Translations under genes and position numbers: made by a program | Notes under the pieces: model-generated | The model's input: the letters and a program-made list of their open reading frames with translations, nothing else | Told to the model about the DNA's origin: nothing | Database searches by the model: none | Part shown: positions 57,107 through 64,000 of the stretch, one piece after another | How the letters are laid out: each line of letters begins with the position of its first letter | How positions within the stretch are numbered: position 1 is the first letter of the stretch | Assembly: GCF_014297575.1 (NCBI RefSeq) | Contig: NZ_CP060412.1 | Location: forward strand, 2,976,001 to 3,040,000 | From: Dyella telluris | GTDB lineage: Bacteria; Pseudomonadota; Gammaproteobacteria; Xanthomonadales; Rhodanobacteraceae | DNA: 64,000 bases | Reading direction: 5' to 3'

Positions 57107-57136
57107 ATTTCACTCGATCTAAAGATTGGGTGAAAT
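57107..57136. promoter_or_regulatory. 30-bp two-part palindrome, likely operator
   Basis: Outer arms ATTTCAC (57107-57113) and GTGAAAT (57130-57136) and inner arms ATCT (57117-57120) and AGAT (57123-57126) are all symmetric around 57121/57122. It lies next to TTGACA on one strand. On the plus strand its centre would overlap a -10 element set 18 bases from TTGTCA (57094-57099). A dimeric regulator bound here could control both divergent operons. Confidence 0.6.
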
Positions 57137-57172
57137 ATGTAACTACTTGATTTTTATAAATGAAAATCACGG

Positions 57173-57199
57173 GCGGGATATTGCGCTGCAATATCCCGC
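57173..57199. other. Perfect 12-bp-stem hairpin in the control region
   Basis: GCGGGATATTGC (57173-57184) and GCAATATCCCGC (57188-57199) form a perfect inverted repeat around GCT. There is no T run after it on either strand, so it is not a normal terminator. It may be a second operator or a structured leader element for the sigma-factor transcript. Confidence 0.6.
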
Positions 57200-57539
57200 A
57201 GGCGGATTTTGGATCGATCCAAGCAGCAGCCTTCACGACGCCGCGATGCCGAGGGGCCGGGGAGTCCGTTGGCAGCTGGATTTCGCCAGCCTGACCCCCG
57301 ATCGCGTCAGCCTTGACGCGTCGCCGGTAGGTTTTGCTGCACTGCGTCGAAATAGTCCAACGCATCAGGCCCCGAAACCCCCGGAAAAGGGTCGCCCGTG
57401 GCCCCGTAGAGGGGTCGATAAGCGGTCAAGGCCGGGGGCGGCGGCCGCGGCTTTCACACATCCGTCATCACTGGCCCCTAGGCTCCCGGGCGTCTTGGAG
57501 CCGTAGCCTTCCTCGGCGAACACGGTCGGAGGAGGCGGG

Positions 57540-58055
57540 GTGCGCGAAAAGCATGGGGCATGGTCGGCGTTGTTCGCGGAGAAGGGGGCGACGCTGAGCA
57601 AGTATTTCCTGCGCCGCGTGTCCCATCGCTGGGATGCGCAGGACCTCGTGCAGGAGGTCTACCTCCGCCTGTTGCGCATCGGGCCCGACGACGCGGCCAA
57701 CATCCGCAGTCCCGAGGCCTACCTGTTCACCGTGGCGGCCAACCTGGTGAAAGAGCATGCCGTGCTCCGCCAGCAGCAGCCGCTGGGCAGCGACGAGCTG
57801 GAGCAGGTGGTGGAGCAACTCGTGGCGCCGACCAACCTCGAAGCGGACATGGACAGCGAGCTGCGCCAGGAGCGCCTGGGCGTGCTGATCGAGCATCTGT
57901 CGCCCAAGTGCAAGGCCGTGCTCATCATGCATTACCGCGATGACCTGTCGTATCGGGAGATTGCCGAGCGCATGTCCATCTCGACCAACATGGTGAAGAA
58001 GTACATTGTGAAAGGCTTGGCGGCATGCAGGCAAAGGATGGCCGACTATGAGTGA
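57540..58055 (+). CDS. FecI-like ECF sigma factor
   Basis: A 171-residue sigma factor starting at GTG (57540) with a GGAGGAGG ribosome-binding site. Region 2 includes DAQDLVQEVYLRLLRI and region 4 includes LSPKCKAVLIMHYRDDLSY followed by REIAERMSIS. With the FecR-like gene (8-base overlap) and the STN-bearing TonB receptor downstream it forms a complete cell-surface-signalling trio, in which ligand binding outside the cell activates the sigma factor. Confidence 0.93.
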   Translation: MREKHGAWSALFAEKGATLSKYFLRRVSHRWDAQDLVQEVYLRLLRIGPDDAANIRSPEAYLFTVAANLVKEHAVLRQQQPLGSDELEQVVEQLVAPTNLEADMDSELRQERLGVLIEHLSPKCKAVLIMHYRDDLSYREIAERMSISTNMVKKYIVKGLAACRQRMADYE

Positions 58056-59163
58056 TTCCTCGCAGTTCGATGCCGCGCGGCAGGCACGGCGCATCACCGA
58101 GCAGGCGGTGGCCTGGTACATCGAGCAGCAGGAGCCGCTGAGCGATCGCCAGCGCGTGGCGTTCCTCAAGTGGCTGCGCACGTCGCCGCGGCATGTCGCC
58201 GAATACTTCGCCGTGGTGCAGATGCATGGCGACGTCAAGGCGGCCGCCGCGCTGAAGACCATCACGGCGGAGGAACTGGTCGAACAGGCCAGCAGCGACA
58301 ACCCGGTGGTGATGTTTCCCACAATGGCCAGCGCCATGCCGGAACCGCGGGCGCCACGTACCCGCCGGGCGCGGCGCACGATGGCTGGCGTGGCTGCCCT
58401 GGCTGCGGCCGTGGTGCTGGCGTGGCTGGTGGTGGGGCCGTGGCGCTCCGCCAACGGCTATGTCGAACGGAGCTATGCAGCCGACGGCGCTTCCGTGCGT
58501 TCGGTGACGCTTCCCGATGGCACGCTGGTGCAGCTGGACCATGGCAGCCTTATCGACGTGCATTTCGACGGACACTTCCGCCGCATCGATGTGCTGCGCG
58601 GCAATGCCCTGTTCGACGTGGGCAAGGACGCGGCGCGCCCCATGCTGGTCAACGTGGGTGGCCATGTGCTGCAGGATATCGGCACCGTGTTCGACGTGAA
58701 GCGCGCCGCGGGCGGCGACATGCTTACCGTCATCAGCGGGCGCGTGCGCGTGCTCAATGCGCCGGTCACCGAGCAGGCGGGTTTCGACGCGTCGCTGCTG
58801 GGTGGTGTCGCGGTGGCTGATCTCACCGCGGGGCAGCGGATCGCGCTGACGAGCGCGGGCGTGGGGCCGAAGGAACCGGCGCAGGTGGCCAGGACTACGG
58901 CATGGCTGCCGGCGGATATCCGCTTCCAGCATGAAACCATCGGCCATGTGGCACGCCGCTTCAACGCGTACACCACGCGGCCACTGGTAATCGAGAACGA
59001 TCGCATTGCGGAAGAACGCATCAGCGGCATCTTCCATGCGGACAACCCGCAGGCGTTTGCGGCTTACCTGGCAACGCTTCCCGATGTGCGCGTGATCGAC
59101 GAGAAGGACCGCGTGCGCATCGTGGCCTCCAACACCACTGACACGAAAGCTGGCCGCCTGTAA
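58048..59163 (+). CDS. FecR-like anti-sigma factor / sigma regulator
   Basis: A 371-residue inner-membrane regulator. Residues 15-60 are the DUF4880 sigma-binding region with the typical WYIEQQEPLSDRQRVAFLKWL layout (broken here by the QQ turn). One membrane span is at about 113-130, the FecR domain at about 145-245 (LPDGTLVQLD...DVGKDAARPMLV) and DUF4974 at about 295-365. An AAGGA ribosome-binding site precedes the ATG. It overlaps the sigma gene by 8 bases and precedes the TonB receptor by 127 bp. Confidence 0.94.
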   Translation: MSDSSQFDAARQARRITEQAVAWYIEQQEPLSDRQRVAFLKWLRTSPRHVAEYFAVVQMHGDVKAAAALKTITAEELVEQASSDNPVVMFPTMASAMPEPRAPRTRRARRTMAGVAALAAAVVLAWLVVGPWRSANGYVERSYAADGASVRSVTLPDGTLVQLDHGSLIDVHFDGHFRRIDVLRGNALFDVGKDAARPMLVNVGGHVLQDIGTVFDVKRAAGGDMLTVISGRVRVLNAPVTEQAGFDASLLGGVAVADLTAGQRIALTSAGVGPKEPAQVARTTAWLPADIRFQHETIGHVARRFNAYTTRPLVIENDRIAEERISGIFHADNPQAFAAYLATLPDVRVIDEKDRVRIVASNTTDTKAGRL

Positions 59164-59290
59164 GAAAAGATTCACGCAATCGGGGGTACCCGGTTCCGTG
59201 AAAGAGGACTCTTGAAAGGTATGGGCCGGCGAAAACGCCACGCGCGTTGCACGCCGGCCATCGATTACCTCACTCAAGGTTGCCCATCAC

Positions 59291-62089
59291 ATGCGACATC
59301 GTTTGGCCTTCCATATTGCTCTGGCGCTCGGCGCCGGACTGCCGCTGGGCGCGTTTGCCCAGGCCGGCAACACCGCCCACACCACCGCCATCGCCGCCAT
59401 GCCCCTGTCCAGGGCACTGGAGAGCTTCTCGCACGAAGCAGGCATGCAGGTGGTCTACGGTTCGGATATTCCCGACTCCATCCGCAGCCCCGGCGCGGAA
59501 GCCGGGCTCGCGCCGGAGCAGCAGCTGCGCCAGCTGCTGGCGGGTACGGGACTGACCTACCGTCTCGTCACGCCGAACACGGTGTCGATCATCCCGGGAA
59601 ACGGGGCAGCCAATGCGGGCAATCCGGCCTCCGCTGCGGTGACGACGGCCGGTAGCGCAGGCGATGGGCTGGTCAACCAAGCCACGGCAACCCCCGGCAA
59701 CGGCAAGACGGCCAAGGACCTCGATCAGGTCGTGGTGACGGCGCGTTCCGGCGTGGATGAGCGCACCAAGGCACAGACCAGCTACTCGATCACCACCATC
59801 GATGAAGACCGCCTGCGCATGCAGAACCCCACCAGCGTCACCGAGGCCATGAAGTCGGTGCCCGGTTTCTGGGTGGAGGCATCCGGTGGCGAAGCCAGCG
59901 GCAACATCCGTGCACGCGGCATTCCGGTGGACGGTTATGGCTCGGTGAACCTGCTGGAAGACGGCATTCCCGTGCAGCACGATCCGGCGCTGGGTTATCT
60001 CAATGCCGACCAGTCGTTCCGCCTGGACGAAACCATCGACCGCATCGAAGTGGTGCGTGGTGGTCCGTCGTCGATCTTCTATTCCAATGCGCCGGCCGGT
60101 GCCATCAACTTCATTCCTCGTCAGGTGGGTGATACCGCCGAGGGGCTGGTCAAGTACACCGTGGGCAACTACAGCCTCAATCGCCTGGATTTCTGGTACG
60201 GCACGCCCATCGGTGACGGCTGGAAGCTGAGCGCGGGTGGCTTCTGGCGCCAGGACAACGGCATCCGCAGCCCGGGGTTCACCAATGACCAGGGTGGCCA
60301 GCTGCGCGCCACGCTCTCCAGGCAGTTCGAGCAAGGCAGTATCAGTTTCGACATCAAGCGCCTGGACGACAAGGTTGCGCTGGACCTGGGTATTCCGATG
60401 TACCGCAACGGCAGTGGCGATCTGGTCGCGGTGCCCGGTTTCAACGGCAACTACGGCACCCTGGCCGGCCCGGAAACCGAACATGTCCAGATGATCCAGG
60501 GCAACGGCAGCCTGTACAACTTCGACAACAGCCTGGGCACCCAGGTGAAGCGCACGCAGTTCACCACCAAGTTCGACTACAACCTCGGCGGCGGCTGGAA
60601 GATCGCCGAAGACCTGCGCTACAGCGACACGGACACCCAGCGCAACGGCGTGTATCCGAATGCCGTGGAGACCACCGGGGCGTTCTTCACCACCGCGCAG
60701 ACGCAGCTGGCCAAGTACTACCCCAATGCTGCCGGCATGCAGCTGCGCTACGTGGACAACGGCCAGGCGTTCAATGGAAGCCCGAACAACGGCCTGGTGG
60801 TGCTTGGCGGCCTGCGTGGCATCACCATGCCGGTGAACGAATTCACCAGCAACACGCGCCTGCTGCGGAAGTTCGAGTTCGGCGACCAGACGCATGACGT
60901 GACGCTGGGCTACTACTACGCGCACTTCAACCAGAGCTTCGATCGCTATTCGTCCACGGCCATCCTCACCGCCACCAACAATGCGCGCCTGCTGGACGTG
61001 GTCGCGGTGGATGCCAACGGCAATGCGCTGGGCAAGCTGACCAATGGCGGCATCTACGGCTACGGCTACGAGTGGGCGCACGCCAGCGGCACATCCAATA
61101 CCCATGCCTTCTACGTTTCCGACGAGTGGCAAGTCAACGACACGTTGCGCATCGACGGTGGCGTGCGCTGGGAACGCGTGAACACGACGGGCTGGACCGA
61201 GCTGTCGCAGAACGTGAACCTGGGCACGCCACCCACCAGCAACATCCTCACCGGCAACGGCCAGTACGTGGACTATGACCACAGCTTCAACAAGCTGGGT
61301 TGGACGCTGGGTGCGAATTACCAGTTCAGCGACCATCAGGGCGTATTCGCGCGCTACACGTCCACCTTCCGCCTGCCCAACCTGAGCTCGTACATCACCA
61401 CGCCGACGGCGACGCCGATCACGCAGACGATGATCCTGCCGGAGATGGGCTACAAGTTCAGCAATCGCTGGATGGATGCCTACGCCACGCTGTTCTACAC
61501 CAAGTACAACAACGTGAGCTTCAGCAACTACGTGTTCAATCCGAACACCGGCGTATCCACGCCGCAGACGGGTTATGCGGACACGGAAACCTACGGCCTG
61601 GAGCTGGAAGGCACCTTCTACCCGACGAAATGGTTTGACGTGCAGTACACGGCGACCATCCAGGATCCCAAGTACAAGGGCCTGAGCTACACCACGGTGA
61701 CCAACAATGCCCCGGTGTTGCTCGATTACGACGACAACCAGCTGATCCGCGTGCCGAAGAACAGCTTCCGCGTGGTGCCGGGGTTCAACCTGCTGAACGA
61801 CAGGCTGCGGCTGCAGATGACGTACGAGTACGAAGGCCGTCGCTACGTGGATACCGCCAATTCCGTGGTGTTGCCGCAGTACCACACCATTGGCTTCAGC
61901 GCCCGGTACCAGATGACGCCGGAGCTGTCGTTCTTCTTCTACGCCGATAACCTGAACAACTCGCTGGGCCTTACCGAAGGCAATCCGCGTGCCGGCGAAC
62001 TGGCCAGCAGCGACGCGACCAAGAGCGTGTTCATCGCCCGACCCTTGCTGGGCCGCTCGTTCCGTGCTTCGGTGATGTATAGGTTCTGA
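59291..62089 (+). CDS. TonB-dependent transducer with STN signalling domain (FecA-like)
   Basis: A 932-residue precursor. After a signal peptide (core IALALGAGLPLGAFA) comes an STN domain at about 35-103 (MPLSRALESFSHEAGMQVVYG ends the first strand-helix pair), the part that contacts FecR. The plug (MQNPTSVTEAMKSVPGFWVEAS, shown up to the FWVE turn) and barrel follow, ending in RASVMYRF. Receptors with STN both import a ligand and induce their own operon. The ligand is unknown; the enzyme gene downstream suggests a phosphorylated compound. Confidence 0.95.
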   Translation: MRHRLAFHIALALGAGLPLGAFAQAGNTAHTTAIAAMPLSRALESFSHEAGMQVVYGSDIPDSIRSPGAEAGLAPEQQLRQLLAGTGLTYRLVTPNTVSIIPGNGAANAGNPASAAVTTAGSAGDGLVNQATATPGNGKTAKDLDQVVVTARSGVDERTKAQTSYSITTIDEDRLRMQNPTSVTEAMKSVPGFWVEASGGEASGNIRARGIPVDGYGSVNLLEDGIPVQHDPALGYLNADQSFRLDETIDRIEVVRGGPSSIFYSNAPAGAINFIPRQVGDTAEGLVKYTVGNYSLNRLDFWYGTPIGDGWKLSAGGFWRQDNGIRSPGFTNDQGGQLRATLSRQFEQGSISFDIKRLDDKVALDLGIPMYRNGSGDLVAVPGFNGNYGTLAGPETEHVQMIQGNGSLYNFDNSLGTQVKRTQFTTKFDYNLGGGWKIAEDLRYSDTDTQRNGVYPNAVETTGAFFTTAQTQLAKYYPNAAGMQLRYVDNGQAFNGSPNNGLVVLGGLRGITMPVNEFTSNTRLLRKFEFGDQTHDVTLGYYYAHFNQSFDRYSSTAILTATNNARLLDVVAVDANGNALGKLTNGGIYGYGYEWAHASGTSNTHAFYVSDEWQVNDTLRIDGGVRWERVNTTGWTELSQNVNLGTPPTSNILTGNGQYVDYDHSFNKLGWTLGANYQFSDHQGVFARYTSTFRLPNLSSYITTPTATPITQTMILPEMGYKFSNRWMDAYATLFYTKYNNVSFSNYVFNPNTGVSTPQTGYADTETYGLELEGTFYPTKWFDVQYTATIQDPKYKGLSYTTVTNNAPVLLDYDDNQLIRVPKNSFRVVPGFNLLNDRLRLQMTYEYEGRRYVDTANSVVLPQYHTIGFSARYQMTPELSFFFYADNLNNSLGLTEGNPRAGELASSDATKSVFIARPLLGRSFRASVMYRF

Positions 62090-62163
62090 CGACGTCTGGC
62101 GTCCTGCGCGCCGCACCGCATGGCGGCGTGCAGGACGATGTCTGCTGCTTCAGGAAGCAAGTC

Positions 62164-63696
62164 ATGAATGAACATTCCCGCTGTCCGTACCGGTTCCTCG
62201 GGCTGGTGGCGCTGTGGTTGGCCGTCCTTGGCGTCGCCTGCGCCACCGATACGGCGCCCGACCTGGTGCTGCACGGCCAGTTGACCGGCAGCGATATTCA
62301 CACCTATCGCGAAGTGCCTTTCGATGTGCCGGTGGGCGTCAACCGCATCACCGTGCAGTTTGAATACAGCGGTCGCGAGGAACATACGGCCATCGACCTT
62401 GGACTGGAAGATCCGCAGGGCTTCCATGGGCCACAAGGCCTGCGTGGCTGGACAGGGGGCAGCAAACGGCTCTTCACCGTGGGCACGGTGGATGCCACGC
62501 CGTCGTTTTCGCCCGGACCGATCGAGCCGGGCCGCTGGCATCTTCTGCTGGGCATTCCCAATATCCGTCCGGCATCCACGTCGGACTACACCGCGAAGAT
62601 CTGGTTCGGCCATCCGGGTGATCCGGCCTGGTTGCCGGCGGTGCTCAATCCGCCACTGCGCGCAGGGGCCGGTTGGTATCGCGGTGACCTGCACATGCAC
62701 GGTGCGCACAGCGACGGCAGCTGCAAATCGATGAGCGGCGATGCGCGCGTGCCGTGTCCGCTGTCCTTGACGGTGGAAGATGCCGCGCGACGCGGGCTGG
62801 ACTTCATCGCGCTGAGCGACCACAACGCCGTGTCGCAGGCCAATGACATCCGCGAACTGCAGCCGTACTACGACCGCCTGCTGCTTATACCCTCGCGCGA
62901 GGTCACTACCTTCCAGGGGCATGGCAACCTGCTTGGCAGCAGCGAGCCGTTGGATTTCCGCCTTGGCAGCAAGGGCGTGCCGGACTGGAATGCGTTGCTC
63001 ACGCAGGCGGAAACCCTGCATGGCGTGTTCTCCATCAACCATCCCATCCGCCCCAACGACGAGCGTTGCATGGGCTGTGGCTGGACGCCGACGCAACCGG
63101 TGGACATGCATCGGGTGCAGGCCATCGAGGCGGTGAACGGCATGGACTCCCTGAGCCCGATCTTCAGCGGCATCGCGTTCTGGCAGGAGCAGCTCAACAA
63201 GGGCTTCCACCTGACCGGCATCGGCGGCAGCGACAGTCACGACGCGAGGCTGCCGTTGCCGACGCCGGGTGGAAGCACTCCCATCGGCATTCCCACGACG
63301 GTGGTGCATGCGAGTGAGTTGTCGATGCAGGCAATAGTCGAGGCGATACGCGCGGGCCATGTCTATATCGATACGCAGGGCAAGCCGGATCGCAGCTTCG
63401 ATTTCGTTGCCGCGGTTGACGGCCACGTTGCGGAGATGGGCGATGTGCTTCGGGCGCCACGGGGAAGCACCGTGCAGGTGACCATGCATGCAAAGGGCAT
63501 GGCTGGTGCGCACGCGGAAATCATTGTCGACGGCAAGGTGGTGCAGCCGAAGGGCGACCTGGCGATCCACGGCGCGGATCAGGCACTTTCCTTCGCGTGG
63601 TCGGGCGACGGCAAGCGGCACTGGTTGCGCGCCAACGTGCGCGCGGCGGACGGGACGCTGTTGATCGTGGGCAATCCGGTTTATCTGAACGACTGA
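62164..63696 (+). CDS. Secreted PHP-domain metallohydrolase, CehA/McbA type
   Basis: A 510-residue protein with a signal peptide (core FLGLVALWLAVLGVACA), an N-terminal beta-rich domain (about 28-165) and a PHP domain (about 172-430). Metal ligands are visible in DLHMHGAHSDGS (H177, H179), SDHNAV, INHP and GGSDSHD. A C-terminal beta domain follows. PHP proteins of this type hydrolyse phosphoesters, and CehA and McbA act on carbamates. AGGAAG lies before the ATG. It follows the TonB transducer by 74 bp and probably shares its regulation. Confidence 0.85.
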   Translation: MNEHSRCPYRFLGLVALWLAVLGVACATDTAPDLVLHGQLTGSDIHTYREVPFDVPVGVNRITVQFEYSGREEHTAIDLGLEDPQGFHGPQGLRGWTGGSKRLFTVGTVDATPSFSPGPIEPGRWHLLLGIPNIRPASTSDYTAKIWFGHPGDPAWLPAVLNPPLRAGAGWYRGDLHMHGAHSDGSCKSMSGDARVPCPLSLTVEDAARRGLDFIALSDHNAVSQANDIRELQPYYDRLLLIPSREVTTFQGHGNLLGSSEPLDFRLGSKGVPDWNALLTQAETLHGVFSINHPIRPNDERCMGCGWTPTQPVDMHRVQAIEAVNGMDSLSPIFSGIAFWQEQLNKGFHLTGIGGSDSHDARLPLPTPGGSTPIGIPTTVVHASELSMQAIVEAIRAGHVYIDTQGKPDRSFDFVAAVDGHVAEMGDVLRAPRGSTVQVTMHAKGMAGAHAEIIVDGKVVQPKGDLAIHGADQALSFAWSGDGKRHWLRANVRAADGTLLIVGNPVYLND

Positions 63697-63754
63697 GCCG
63701 GGCGGGGAGGGGAGCGATACCGCACCTCCCCGTCGCGAAAATTGTCACGTTACC

Positions 63755-63760
63755 TATAAT
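63755..63760 (+). promoter_or_regulatory. Perfect -10 box before the last gene
   Basis: TATAAT stands 74 bases before the start codon of the gene at 63834. No convincing -35 is found at the right distance (TTGTCA at 63742 is only seven bases away). Confidence 0.3.
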
Positions 63761-63833
63761 GCAGCGCCGCCTTTGCATGAAAGGCGGCCCGTGATGGATT
63801 CCCCGGAAAAAGCCCTTCCAGGATCAGGTCGAC

Positions 63834-64000
63834 ATGAAGCTCTTGGCCATCTCTGGCAGCGCGCGCCAGGATTCCACCAACACTGCCCTGCTGCACGCGA
63901 TGAAGCACCTCGCGCCGGATGGCGTGGAGCTGTCGATTTTCCATCGCCTGGACACCTTGCCCGTGTTCTCGCCGGATGCCGAAGGCGAGAAGACGCCCGT
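63834..64000 (+). CDS. NADPH-dependent FMN reductase family protein, 3' end outside window
   Basis: The first 55 codons, starting MKLLAISGSARQDSTNTALL, are present. The GSAR(x)2ST flavin-phosphate-binding loop after the first beta strand is typical of flavodoxin-fold NADPH-dependent FMN or quinone reductases, which reduce flavin or quinones in the cytoplasm. An AGG ribosome-binding site lies five bases before the ATG. The ATG at 63794 is in another frame. Confidence 0.85.
   Translation, partial: MKLLAISGSARQDSTNTALLHAMKHLAPDGVELSIFHRLDTLPVFSPDAEGEKTP

Larger units (their letters stand above)
56788..57539. other. Control region of 752 bp between divergent TonB systems
   Basis: No gene is recognisable. 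The central 57085-57175 stretch is strikingly AT-rich for this genome and holds a 30-bp palindrome, candidate promoters in both directions and, just beyond, a perfect hairpin. The rest is ordinary GC-rich leader sequence of both operons. Confidence 0.7.

Noticed and set aside
57173..57199. Terminator
   Set aside because: The stem is perfect but no T run follows on either strand.
54142..62089. Fur boxes at the TonB receptor genes
   Set aside because: I saw no sequence close to the GATAATGATAATCATTATC consensus near 41893, 56787 or 57540. This was a visual check only.

Overview
The window is GC-rich, densely coded chromosomal DNA from a gammaproteobacterium, most likely a Rhodanobacteraceae/Xanthomonadaceae member (Dyella, Luteibacter, Frateuria or Rhodanobacter type). 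This rests on the gene content (M23 peptidase then secA; a lptD-surA-pdxA-rsmA-apaG-apaH block; two ubiquinone hydroxylases in tandem; a large TonB-dependent receptor of the Xanthomonas/Caulobacter type) and on intergenic hairpin repeats of a kind common in that group. The genus is an inference; there is no rRNA in the window and I recognised no tRNA or CRISPR array.

Layout. 1-5059: end of an M23 peptidase gene, secA with a strong terminator, then about 1.4 kb of non-coding DNA built from several repeat families. 5060-14281 (minus strand): housekeeping genes for envelope biogenesis and maintenance (lptD, surA, pdxA, rsmA, apaG, apaH), preceded by a membrane protein, a cobalamin adenosyltransferase and a class II deacetylase-like hydrolase. 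14406-21767: two flavin hydroxylases for ubiquinone synthesis, a dienelactone-hydrolase-like protein, ispB (polyprenyl diphosphate synthase), an MFS transporter and a DedA-rhodanese fusion. 21980-32060: a complete kdp potassium-uptake locus (small protein, kdpF, A, B, small protein, outer-membrane porin, kdpC, D, E). 32291: ssb.

32970-47385 is more accessory: two outer-membrane barrel proteins, an ECF sigma/anti-sigma/lipoprotein-subtilase operon, a broken-start barrel gene, a cold-shock-domain membrane protein, gluconokinase beside a cytochrome c-sugar dehydrogenase fusion, a TonB receptor, and a lipoprotein subtilase autotransporter resembling NalP/SphB1.

47459-63696 is the most system-like part. 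A minus-strand block encodes a large TonB receptor, a GH2 beta-mannosidase, a GH125 exo-alpha-1,6-mannosidase and a GH92 alpha-mannosidase, which together suit breakdown of high-mannose N-glycans or mannan. A 0.75 kb control region with a 30-bp palindrome and a perfect 12-bp-stem hairpin separates it from a divergent cell-surface-signalling operon: FecI-like sigma, FecR-like anti-sigma, a transducer-type TonB receptor with an STN domain, and a secreted PHP-family metallohydrolase. The window ends inside an NADPH-dependent FMN reductase gene.
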